Source: Leuconostoc litchii (GTDB lineage Bacteria > Bacillota > Bacilli > Lactobacillales > Lactobacillaceae). Taken from it: a stretch of DNA of 64,000 nucleotides. The notes under the pieces are model-generated. The model had not been told where the DNA came from and did no database searches. It worked only from the letters and a program-made list of their open reading frames with translations. Shown here in pieces: positions 26,375 to 34,135 of the stretch. Position numbers and translations under genes: made by a program. The stretch covers positions 963,630 to 1,027,629 of the forward strand of contig NZ_SDGY01000001.1 in assembly GCF_008107645.1 (NCBI RefSeq), read 5' to 3'. Positions within the stretch are counted from its first letter, which is position 1. Every line of letters starts with the position of its first letter.

Positions 26375-27397
26375 TCATATTTTCAATGTCTTTTGTTGTT
26401 TCTCATTTTTCCATCTCGGTAACCGTCTCACTAAGATATAATTCCCATGTTGCAAAATATAATTATTAATTTCTAGGTCATGATATAAATCTGCAATTTT
26501 TTGCTGCTTAAATTTTTCATTACCCAGTAAGAAAATTGATAATTTTTCACTTAATTGTTGTTTATTCACAATGTTTTGTTGTCCTATTTTTTCCAAAAAT
26601 AAAACGGCTATCAAACGCCAATGCCAATTGCTTATTTTGAGTCCAAATGTATTTCCTTCATGAATCCATGTTGGCGCATGTATCAAAAGTCGATTATTTT
26701 GATACAAATAATCAACTAATCGTGGCTCAATTCGACGCTGCATAATTAAATGCTGCAACTTATATACTTGTTTAGAAAGATTTAAATTTTTTCTTTGCGG
26801 TGACAACTCAATGTTAAATAAGGCTTTACTAATATGCTCTGTAAATTTCACTCCAGTAAAATCAGGTTTTGTAAATTGCTGACGATGTACAAAGTGTTTT
26901 TTTTCTGGCAAGTAAAAAATTAAAGCATTATCTTTCATAAATTTAATAATACTAGCCTGTGACATCCTGCGTTTAAAATAATTATCTCCTAATATCCAAA
27001 TAACTTGAATATTTTCCTTTTTATAACCTTCATTTCTTTGATTTAGTTTTTGTTGGGATATAGGACTACATTGGTACTCAATAGCAATTTTTTTATTCTC
27101 ACATATTAGTAATATATCTGGCCTTTGCTGAATGTTAGGCAAAACTGCTTCAATTTGTATCTGACCATACTGCTGTACATTGTCAGCAATTTCTATTTTA
27201 CCAACTAAATGTTGTAATGTTTCATTTTCAGTAAATGTCGCGCATGTTGAACCAATGCAGTGTGAAAAATGTTTTTGTTTTATATCGCCGCTCTTTAAAA
27301 TAACTTTTTCACGGCACCCAGGACAAAAATAGTCTGCTGTTTTATCAGCTTGACTGGCTTGTATATAACGATTTTTAATGTCACACGCAATAATCAT
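26375..27397 (-). CDS. coiA: CoiA, competence protein
   Basis: 340 residues. The N-terminal region has a zinc-finger-like arrangement F-C-P-G-C ... S-H-C-I-G-S-T-C, followed by a PD-(D/E)XK nuclease-like core (P-D-I-L-L then I-A-I-E-Y-Q-C, about residues 90-115), as in CoiA. CoiA is needed for transformation in streptococci and is thought to promote recombination of incoming DNA. Its ribosome-binding site AGAGGTG lies in the 3' arm of a terminator hairpin ending at the ATG. It precedes pepF by 57 bases. Confidence 0.88.
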   Translation of the reverse strand: MIIACDIKNRYIQASQADKTADYFCPGCREKVILKSGDIKQKHFSHCIGSTCATFTENETLQHLVGKIEIADNVQQYGQIQIEAVLPNIQQRPDILLICENKKIAIEYQCSPISQQKLNQRNEGYKKENIQVIWILGDNYFKRRMSQASIIKFMKDNALIFYLPEKKHFVHRQQFTKPDFTGVKFTEHISKALFNIELSPQRKNLNLSKQVYKLQHLIMQRRIEPRLVDYLYQNNRLLIHAPTWIHEGNTFGLKISNWHWRLIAVLFLEKIGQQNIVNKQQLSEKLSIFLLGNEKFKQQKIADLYHDLEINNYILQHGNYILVRRLPRWKNEKQQKTLKI

Positions 27398-27437
27398 AAA
27401 AACACCTCTAATTCATGTTACGAATTAAAGGTGTTTT
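27398..27437 (-). terminator. Terminator of the second amino-acid transporter gene; hides the coiA ribosome-binding site
   Basis: Minus strand AACACCTTTAATTC / GAATTAGAGGTGTT forms a 14-pair stem (one U-G) followed by TTTTT and then directly the coiA ATG. Confidence 0.92.
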
Positions 27438-27440
27438 TTC

Positions 27441-28886
27441 TTACTGCATTTTCTTTTGTATCCCATTACTCAACCAAGTTAATAAAGTAATAATAATCAA
27501 ATAGATAATTGCTATAATTGCCCATACGCGGAATCCTTGTGAGTTACGCGCCACGATTAAACTTCCTGTTTGTGTCAGTTCTAGAATACCTATCGCTGAT
27601 AAAATTGATGTATCTTTCAATGTAATAATGAACTGATTAATAAAGCTTGGAACCATTATCTTCAATCCTTGTGGCATGATTATTTTACGCATTGATCGAT
27701 TATAAGTAAATCCAAGACTTCGTGCAGCCTCCATTTGACCTTTATCGACGGCTTCAAATCCACCTCGCACAAAGGCACCAGTATACGCTCCCTCGTTTAA
27801 GATTAACGTAATTAATCCTGCTGTAAATGCTGGAATCTTTGCCCCAATAACACCTGGTAGACCAATATAGATAAAGAATGCTAACACCATCAATGGTAAT
27901 CCACGGAAGATATAAATTAATGTGGTAGATATTCCTCGAACAACACTATTTTGACTAACACCCATGATACCAAGAATAATACCCCAGACAGAGGCCAAAA
28001 CAATGCCTAGAATAGTTAACAAAAGTGTCTGCCATAGCCCACGCATAAAGGCGCTATCATTCGCTTTTAAAATACCTAATACCGAATGATTATCCTTTGC
28101 TGAACCAGTAAATGTTGATTGCGTTGCACCAAGATACTTCTTGACAATTTTATTATATGTACCGTCTTTTTTAATTGCGGAAAAGCCTTTGTTGAATGAT
28201 GCTAACAAGGCTTGATTATCACCTTTTTTAACAAAAAATCCATACCAACCAGCGTTACCTGGATGATTAGAATTCATAATTTTAAGTTTCATACCATTTT
28301 TAATAGCATATTGAATAACCGGCATATCTTCAAACGTAGCAACCGAGTTGCCTACAACAACATCATTATACATTGTATCCGTATCATTAAAGTATTTAAT
28401 TTTAAATCCGTACTTACTTTGAAGAGATTTACCGTACTCAGAAGCAGCAGTACCTGTTTTAAGCGCTACCGTTTGTCCTTTTAAATCTGCTAATGATTTA
28501 ATTTTGCTACCTTTTTTAACGACCCAAGCAACACCGGTTTGGTAGTAAGGTGTTGAAATATCATACACTTCCTTACGTTCATCCGTAATTGCCATACCAG
28601 CAATAATACCATCAGCTTGCCCACTAGTAACCATTTGTGCCGCAGCATTGAAGCTCATCGGTTTGAGCGTGTAAGTGAACCCCTCTCGTTTCGCTATTTC
28701 CTTTAGAATATCTTGATCAATACCTATATAATCGTTATTTTTATCTTGAAAATCAAAAGGCGGATACGTTGCGTCTGTCGAAATTGTGTAATGAGGTTGT
28801 GAAGCATCTACGTGCATTTGTACTACTGAAAGTGATAGTAGTGACATGACTAGACCAACCATAATGATAAAACATTTTTTAAACAT
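27441..28886 (-). CDS. Fused substrate-binding/permease protein, polar amino-acid ABC transporter (copy 2)
   Basis: 481 residues. Signal peptide (1-28), then a periplasmic-type binding domain (Y-P-P-F-D-F-Q-D at about 41; A-D-G-I-I-A-G-M), then three or more transmembrane segments with the permease EAA loop (E-A-A-R-S-L-G-F). This is the GlnP/GlnH fusion of lactic acid bacteria for glutamine/glutamate-type substrates. GAGAGGAT ribosome-binding site. There is no ATPase gene of its own; it would share the adjacent ATPase. Its permease half is nearly identical to copy 1 at the DNA level. Confidence 0.9.
   Translation of the reverse strand: MFKKCFIIMVGLVMSLLSLSVVQMHVDASQPHYTISTDATYPPFDFQDKNNDYIGIDQDILKEIAKREGFTYTLKPMSFNAAAQMVTSGQADGIIAGMAITDERKEVYDISTPYYQTGVAWVVKKGSKIKSLADLKGQTVALKTGTAASEYGKSLQSKYGFKIKYFNDTDTMYNDVVVGNSVATFEDMPVIQYAIKNGMKLKIMNSNHPGNAGWYGFFVKKGDNQALLASFNKGFSAIKKDGTYNKIVKKYLGATQSTFTGSAKDNHSVLGILKANDSAFMRGLWQTLLLTILGIVLASVWGIILGIMGVSQNSVVRGISTTLIYIFRGLPLMVLAFFIYIGLPGVIGAKIPAFTAGLITLILNEGAYTGAFVRGGFEAVDKGQMEAARSLGFTYNRSMRKIIMPQGLKIMVPSFINQFIITLKDTSILSAIGILELTQTGSLIVARNSQGFRVWAIIAIIYLIIITLLTWLSNGIQKKMQ
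27563..28076 (-). repeat. Permease-half repeat, copy 2 (partner 29829-30342)
   Basis: About 514 bases align without gaps to 29829-30342 with only four mismatches by eye (offset 2266). Flanking sequence in both genes is much more divergent, so the boundary is sharp. Confidence 0.92.
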
Positions 28887-28899
28887 TTTTTATCCTCTC

Positions 28900-28926
28900 A
28901 AAAAAAGATGGCCTCTTAGCCATCTT
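28900..28926 (-). terminator. Terminator after glnQ
   Basis: Minus-strand AAGATGGC-TAAGAG-GCCATCTT followed by a run of T, directly before the ribosome-binding site of the second transporter gene. Confidence 0.9.
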
Positions 28927-28954
28927 ATCTAACTGTTCTTTCAACATAGTGCGA

Positions 28955-29707
28955 TTAAGCATGCATAACTTTTCCTAAGAACTCTTTTAGTCGTGCATTC
29001 TTCGGTGCAGCAAATACTTGTTCTGGCTCACCAGATTCTTGAATCTTTCCAGACTCAAAGAATACAACACGATCGGCAACTTGCTTAGCAAAGCCCATTT
29101 CATGCGTTACAATGATCATGGTCATACCAGAATCGGCTAGGTCTTTCATAACATCTAAAACATCACCAACCATTTCGGGGTCTAAGGCAGATGTTGGTTC
29201 ATCAAAGAGCATGATGTCTGGCTCCATAGCCAAGGCACGTGCAATGGCAATACGTTGCTTTTGACCACCAGAAAGAGAGTTAACAGAGACATCGGCCTTT
29301 TCAGCCAAACCAACCGTTTCTAATAATTCCCGAGCTTTCTTTTCAGCTTTATCTTTATCCATTTTGCCTAACTCAACAGGCGCCAGCATAATGTTTTCCA
29401 AAACTGTATAGTTGTTAAATAAATTAAAATTTTGGAATACCATTCCGATGTTTTCACGGACTTTATTAATATCTGTTTTCTTATCTGAAAGGTCATAACC
29501 ATCAACAACAATAGTACCATTGTCTGGTGTTTCCAATTGATTTAACATACGCAAAAACGTTGATTTACCTGACCCAGAAGGGCCAATCATTACGACAACT
29601 TCGTTCTGCTTAATATCTAAAGAAATATCCCGTAACACATGGTTCGAACCATAAGATTTATTCACCTTATCAACATGTACTTTAACATTTGTTTGTGCTT
29701 CACTCAT
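28955..29707 (-). CDS. glnQ: Polar amino-acid ABC transporter ATPase
   Basis: About 250 residues from the ATG at 29707 (GAGGAC eight bases upstream). Walker [10 protein letters not shown], signature L-S-G-G-Q-K-Q-R, Walker B L-F-D-E-P and the H-loop T-H-E-M-G. Belongs to the GlnQ/HisP class. The start overlaps the preceding fused binding/permease gene (ATGA), so stoichiometric translation is likely. Confidence 0.93.
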   Translation of the reverse strand: MSEAQTNVKVHVDKVNKSYGSNHVLRDISLDIKQNEVVVMIGPSGSGKSTFLRMLNQLETPDNGTIVVDGYDLSDKKTDINKVRENIGMVFQNFNLFNNYTVLENIMLAPVELGKMDKDKAEKKARELLETVGLAEKADVSVNSLSGGQKQRIAIARALAMEPDIMLFDEPTSALDPEMVGDVLDVMKDLADSGMTMIIVTHEMGFAKQVADRVVFFESGKIQESGEPEQVFAAPKNARLKEFLGKVMHA

Positions 29708-31146
29708 GCACGTGTCCTCTTTTCTACCCAATTACTTAGTAATGTAAGCAATGTAATAACTACCAAATATATCACAGCCACAATTGCCCATACACGGAAT
29801 CCTTGTGAGTTACGTGAAACAATCAATGTTCCTGTTTGTGTCAGTTCTAGAATACCTATCGCTGATAAGATTGATGTATCTTTCAATGTAATAATGAACT
29901 GATTAATAAAGCTTGGAACCATTATCTTCAATCCTTGTGGCATAATTACTTTACGCATTGATCGATTATAAGTAAATCCAAGACTTCGTGCAGCCTCCAT
30001 TTGACCTTTATCGACGGCTTCAAATCCACCTCGCACAAAGGCACCAGTATACGCTCCCTCGTTTAAGATTAATGTAATTAATCCTGCTGTAAATGCTGGA
30101 ATCTTTGCCCCAATAACACCTGGTAGACCAATATAGATAAAGAATGCTAACACCATCAATGGTAATCCACGGAAGATATAAATTAATGTGGTAGATATTC
30201 CTCGAACAACACTATTTTGACTAACACCCATGATACCAAGAATAATACCCCAGACAGAGGCCAAAACAATGCCTAGAATAGTTAACAAAAGTGTCTGCCA
30301 TAGCCCACGCATAAAGGCGCTATCATTCGCTTTTAAAATACCAAGTAAGGAAGTATTATCAGATTTCTTACCAGTAAAATCAGAAGCCGGAGCTCCTAAA
30401 TATTTTTTGATAATTTTATCGTATGTACCATCTTTTTTGATCGAAGCATATCCTTTGTTAAAGGAAGTTAATAGTTGTTTATTTTGTCCTTTTTTAACAG
30501 CAAAGCCATACCATCCAGATTCGTAAGGAGAATCGGCATTCATAACTTTCAACTTCGTACCATTTTTAATGCTATATTGAAGTACTGGCAAATCACCAAA
30601 TGTTGCCTGAGTATTGTCATTAATTACATCGTTATACAAAGTGTCAGAGTCATTAAAATATGTTACTTTAAAGCCATATTTTTTTTGAATTGATAAGGCA
30701 TAATCAGCTCCAGCAGTACCTGTTTTCAGTGCAACCGTCTTACCTTTTAAGTCGTTTAGTGATTTAATGTTTGAACCTTTTTTTACTGCCCAAGCAATAC
30801 CTGACTTGTAATAAGGTGTTCCAAAATCAAAGACTGCTTTTCGTTCATCAGTAATCGACATACCGGCAATAATACCGTCAGCCTGACCAGATGTAACTGA
30901 TTGTGTTGCTGCATTGAAGCTCATTGGTTTCAATGTGTACGTAAATCCTTCACGTTTAGCAATTGTTTTTAGAATTTCTTGATCAATACCAGTATATTGA
31001 TTGCTGCTATCTTGAAAATCAAAAGGCGGATACGTTGCATCCGTTGTGATGATGTAGTTTGGTTTGGCAGCATCGACTGTCGTAACAGACATCGTTGCAA
31101 CGACAGCAATCGCCAAAGTTGTGAGAATTATCCATATTTTTTTCAT
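29704..31146 (-). CDS. Fused substrate-binding/permease protein, polar amino-acid ABC transporter (copy 1)
   Basis: About 480 residues from the ATG at 31146 ([19 protein letters not shown] signal peptide). Same layout as copy 2: binding domain (residues about 30-250) then permease with the EAA loop. No Shine-Dalgarno sequence precedes the ATG; a TATACT -10 box ends about nine bases before it, so the mRNA may be nearly leaderless. Binding domains of the two copies are clearly divergent, suggesting different ligands, while the permease halves match almost base for base. Confidence 0.9.
   Translation of the reverse strand: MKKIWIILTTLAIAVVATMSVTTVDAAKPNYIITTDATYPPFDFQDSSNQYTGIDQEILKTIAKREGFTYTLKPMSFNAATQSVTSGQADGIIAGMSITDERKAVFDFGTPYYKSGIAWAVKKGSNIKSLNDLKGKTVALKTGTAGADYALSIQKKYGFKVTYFNDSDTLYNDVINDNTQATFGDLPVLQYSIKNGTKLKVMNADSPYESGWYGFAVKKGQNKQLLTSFNKGYASIKKDGTYDKIIKKYLGAPASDFTGKKSDNTSLLGILKANDSAFMRGLWQTLLLTILGIVLASVWGIILGIMGVSQNSVVRGISTTLIYIFRGLPLMVLAFFIYIGLPGVIGAKIPAFTAGLITLILNEGAYTGAFVRGGFEAVDKGQMEAARSLGFTYNRSMRKVIMPQGLKIMVPSFINQFIITLKDTSILSAIGILELTQTGTLIVSRNSQGFRVWAIVAVIYLVVITLLTLLSNWVEKRTRA
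29829..30342 (-). repeat. Permease-half repeat, copy 1 (partner 27563-28076)
   Basis: Partner of the repeat inside the downstream paralogue. The pattern indicates recent gene conversion or recombination confined to the permease domain. Confidence 0.92.
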
Positions 31147-31336
31147 AGTACATTTAGTATAACAAAAAATCGATTCTTTAGGATAGATATTATTAAGTTT
31201 TTGCATAAAATGTAACTATCTTTCATCTAAATTGTGATTACTTATGCATGTTTTCAGTAAACGTTGTATACCAAGACAATGTATTTTTATAGTTATTAAT
31301 CTAAAAAATTATGTTGTTCTTCCGGATTTCACAGAC

Positions 31337-31380
31337 AAAAAAACTAATTTTCGCTATGCTTCCGAGAATTAGTTTTTATT
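31337..31380 (-). terminator. Terminator of the BMP-family gene
   Basis: Minus-strand AAAAACTAATTCTCG ... CGAAAATTAGTTTTTTT hairpin with one mismatch and a T run. Confidence 0.85.
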
Positions 31381-31391
31381 TTTATCTATCA

Positions 31392-32447
31392 TTAAGGATG
31401 AACTGGTACTTTGATGTCACCATTGATAATCTTCTTTTCGGCTGTTTTAACAGCTGACCAAACACTATCAGATGCTGAATCTTTTGAAAGACTTACACCT
31501 TTTTGCTTCAAACCGTAAGTAATAGTCTTTCCACCTGGGAATTTATCATTTTTGGCTTTGTTAGCCACATCTTCAACTGCGCTGTCAACGCGCTTAACCG
31601 CAGACACTAATGTGAAGTTTGATGATTTACCGTCTTTATCTTTATAATCTCCGTCAGACTTTTGATCACGATCAACTCCGATAACCCAAACTTTTTTATC
31701 AGCATCAGCAGCCAGTTTTTGATTTTCAGCCTTAGCTTCCGCAAAGACACCATTCCCAGCACCACCAGCGGCTTGGAAAATTATATCCGCACCATTAGCA
31801 ACCATTGAAGCTGCAATTGTTTTCCCTTTAGCCGCATCTGTGAATGAATCAGTGTATTGCGTAATCACCTTGATGTTACTGTTGGTATCTTTAACACCAG
31901 CTTTGAAACCAGCTTCAAAAGTATCGATTGTATCACTATGAATACCACCCACAAAACCAACTGTTTGTGACTTTGTTTGTTTGGCAGCAGCCACTCCTGC
32001 TAAATATGATGATTGTTCTGATTTAAAGAGTAGAGAAGCTACATTTTTATTGTTGACAACTGAATCAATAATTGCAAAGTTTGTTTTAGCGTTGGCTTTT
32101 GAAACACTTGTAATCGCTGGCGCAGCAGCAAATCCCACACCGTAAACTAACTTATAACCACCTTTAACCGCAGTTTGTAAGTTTGTTTTAATGTCAGAAG
32201 TATCTGAACTCAAGAAATAGTTATAGCCACCTTTTCCTTGCTGCAATTTGTTGGCTTTCCCATAAGCTTTCAAGCCTTCCCAAGCGGATTGATTAAAGGA
32301 ACGGTCGTCAATACCACCACCATCCGTAACCAAAGCAACTGAATAACCTGTACTTTTAGTTGAGGAATTTTGGGTTGCAGCGTAAATACCACCACCAATA
32401 ACGACCACTGCTGCTATACTAATACCTATTTTTGCTGAACGTTGCAT
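31392..32447 (-). CDS. BMP-family nucleoside-binding protein without a lipobox
   Basis: 351 residues. L-V-T-D-G-G-G-I-D-D-R-S-F-N-Q-S at about residues 39-54 is the BMP/Med signature, followed by E-G-L-K-A-Y. Related proteins bind purine nucleosides for ABC uptake; permease and ATPase genes are not in this window. Normally it is a lipoprotein, but here the hydrophobic N-terminal segment (about 7-24) ends G-G-G-I-Y-A-A-T-Q with no cysteine, so it is either an uncleaved anchor or a secreted protein. GGAG ribosome-binding site. PurR-box-like sites upstream support a purine role. Confidence 0.88.
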   Translation of the reverse strand: MQRSAKIGISIAAVVVIGGGIYAATQNSSTKSTGYSVALVTDGGGIDDRSFNQSAWEGLKAYGKANKLQQGKGGYNYFLSSDTSDIKTNLQTAVKGGYKLVYGVGFAAAPAITSVSKANAKTNFAIIDSVVNNKNVASLLFKSEQSSYLAGVAAAKQTKSQTVGFVGGIHSDTIDTFEAGFKAGVKDTNSNIKVITQYTDSFTDAAKGKTIAASMVANGADIIFQAAGGAGNGVFAEAKAENQKLAADADKKVWVIGVDRDQKSDGDYKDKDGKSSNFTLVSAVKRVDSAVEDVANKAKNDKFPGGKTITYGLKQKGVSLSKDSASDSVWSAVKTAEKKIINGDIKVPVHP

Positions 32448-32531
32448 ATTTTTTCTCCAAATATTCTTTATATTTCTATTATGCGTTTTTTAAGCAGTTT
32501 TTTTCTTAGAATTTGATTAAAAGTATGTTTT

Positions 32532-32605
32532 ATATCCGAATGTTTATATTTTTGTCATTTTATAGTTCGTAATTTACTATAAAACCTCTAAAATAGTTCG
32601 GATTT
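32532..32605. promoter_or_regulatory. Three PurR-box-like sequences between the BMP gene and the glycosyltransferase gene
   Basis: Against the B. subtilis/L. lactis PurBox AWWWCCGAACWWT: 32593-32605 (minus strand AAATCCGAACTAT) is a perfect match; 32562-32574 (minus AATTACGAACTAT) has one mismatch; 32532-32544 (plus ATATCCGAATGTT) has two. The first and second by coordinate are inverted and 17 bases apart, the spacing of tandem PurBoxes. The perfect box lies directly upstream of the glycosyltransferase -10 box. Confidence 0.7.
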
Positions 32606-32606
32606 T

Positions 32607-32620
32607 GATATAATTGTAGT
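32607..32620 (+). promoter_or_regulatory. Extended -10 promoter giving a probably leaderless mRNA
   Basis: TGATATAAT (32607... with TATAAT at 32609-32614) ends six bases before the ATG at 32621, so transcription would start at or next to the A of the start codon. No Shine-Dalgarno sequence is possible. No good -35 box is seen. Confidence 0.7.
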
Positions 32621-33604
32621 ATGACAAACTATATCACGCAGACAATTGAACCGTGGATGCCTCAAGGGGCTCTAAAAGCTAAATCTGATTATGCAAAAAT
32701 TGCAGCCGACTTTAATTGGCACACAATCCCTCTCGAGCGCTATAATGATAAACGATTTGATGATGTCGTTCGTCAAAAAAAAATTCATTCATGGTTAAGC
32801 AAAATAAAACCCGGTGACCATGTAATTCACCAATTTCCGACTTATATGAGTGCTGATTTTGAACATATGTTTTTAAAAACATTAAAAGAAACTAATGTTC
32901 ATACCACAATATTAATACATGATATTGAGCCACTGCGTTTGATAAAAAATGACCCTTGGGAATTAGGTGTACTAAATAGTTATGATACACTTATCGTACA
33001 CTCTCAGGCAATGTATGATGAATTAGTACATTTGGGTATTCACACTTCGGCTATTATTCAACCATTTTTTGACTATTTAGGAAGCGTTACAGAAAATGCT
33101 TATTTTAGTCACAAAATTAACTTTGCTGGAACGTTTCAAAAATCTCCTTGGTTAAAAGATTACGCTGGACCACAAATTAGTCTTTTTGGTTCAAAACCAA
33201 AAAAATGGGCTGGAGTTGAATTTCCAGGAAGTGTTGACTACTGTGGTAACTTTGATCCTGTGAATATTTTAAATGGTTTTCATGATGGCTTTGGTCTACT
33301 TTGGGATAGTGATTTTGAAGATAAAACCTACCAAACATATACGAAATTTAATGCACCACACAAAGCAAGCCTTTACTTACGTGCAGGATTACCTTTAATT
33401 GCTTGGCATAAAAGTGCAATTGGCCATTTGATTAAAGAATATAATATTGGTTTTGTTATTGATTCTCTAGATCAGATTGAAGAGGTTTTTGAAGTTAGTC
33501 AAGTTAAATATGCTACTTGGCAAAAAAATATTACTCCATTAGCTGAACAACTACAAAACGGTTATTTTACACAGCAAACACTTCAAAAACTTGAAAAATT
33601 ATAA
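32621..33604 (+). CDS. Gtf3-like glycosyltransferase
   Basis: 327 residues. The N-terminus (I-E-P-W-M-P-Q-G-A-L-K-A-K-S-D) and the G-T-F/F-G-S-K-P and N-F-D-P-V-N-I segments match the Gtf3/galactofuranosyltransferase-like family that extends glycans on surface proteins or polysaccharide. No signal peptide, so it acts in the cytosol on UDP-sugars. It is a lone gene with no glycan cluster nearby; the acceptor is unknown. The start is supported by alignment to the family N-terminus even though the mRNA looks leaderless. Ends in a strong bidirectional terminator. Confidence 0.78.
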   Translation: MTNYITQTIEPWMPQGALKAKSDYAKIAADFNWHTIPLERYNDKRFDDVVRQKKIHSWLSKIKPGDHVIHQFPTYMSADFEHMFLKTLKETNVHTTILIHDIEPLRLIKNDPWELGVLNSYDTLIVHSQAMYDELVHLGIHTSAIIQPFFDYLGSVTENAYFSHKINFAGTFQKSPWLKDYAGPQISLFGSKPKKWAGVEFPGSVDYCGNFDPVNILNGFHDGFGLLWDSDFEDKTYQTYTKFNAPHKASLYLRAGLPLIAWHKSAIGHLIKEYNIGFVIDSLDQIEEVFEVSQVKYATWQKNITPLAEQLQNGYFTQQTLQKLEKL

Positions 33605-33612
33605 TTTTAACG

Positions 33613-33656
33613 AACAAAAGCGAGAAACTTAAGAATTTAAGTTTCTCGCTTTTGTT
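33613..33656. terminator. Bidirectional terminator
   Basis: AACAAAAGCGAGAAACTTAA / TTAAGTTTCTCGCTTTTGTT, a perfect 20-pair stem with a four-base loop, between convergent genes. Confidence 0.93.
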
Positions 33657-33682
33657 AAACTATTATAACGAATTAATCATTT

Positions 33683-34129
33683 TTAACGACCGGCACCCAT
33701 CATAATTTTAGAAACATTTGCCTGTATTTTACCAAGGTAAAGTTCCTGATCTTCTTCTGATTTTACGTACAATGCATCATCTACCGTCTGATTAGTGGTA
33801 TTCAATGCGTCACTCATCATTTTTGTTGCTTCAGCATATGCAGTATAATTTTTCGCCAATGATTTATGCAAGCCTAGTAAACGAATAGGCGCTTGTACAT
33901 TATTCAAAATTCTTGCATTTTCTTGATATGCAACTACAGCATCTTCAAATTCAGCCTTAATTTCAGAAAATTCTGCTACTGGCATATCCACAATAGCATT
34001 ATCTTCTTTCGCATCATCTAATTTCGTAAAAAATGGTGCCACACGGTCTGCTGTATCTTGTGTTGTTGTTAAAACTTGTTGCAATGTTTGTACATAAATT
34101 TGTGCTTGTTTTGGGTTAAATTTTGCCAA
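33683..34129 (-). CDS. Unknown all-helical protein co-transcribed with the P-type ATPase
   Basis: 148 residues, not recognised. Predicted mainly helical, soluble and acidic in the middle (D-D-A-K-E-D-N-A); no signal peptide, membrane segment, cysteine or histidine-rich site. It starts six bases after the ATPase stop without a terminator, so it shares the riboswitch-controlled message. A role linked to cation export or to Mn/Ca stress is only inferred from the operon. Confidence 0.8.
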   Translation of the reverse strand: MAKFNPKQAQIYVQTLQQVLTTTQDTADRVAPFFTKLDDAKEDNAIVDMPVAEFSEIKAEFEDAVVAYQENARILNNVQAPIRLLGLHKSLAKNYTAYAEATKMMSDALNTTNQTVDDALYVKSEEDQELYLGKIQANVSKIMMGAGR

Positions 34130-34135
34130 TGTTTT

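Noticed and set aside
27410-27432. TTACGAATTA, similar to the streptococcal com-box
   Set aside because: It is on the plus strand, inside the terminator palindrome, and points away from coiA.
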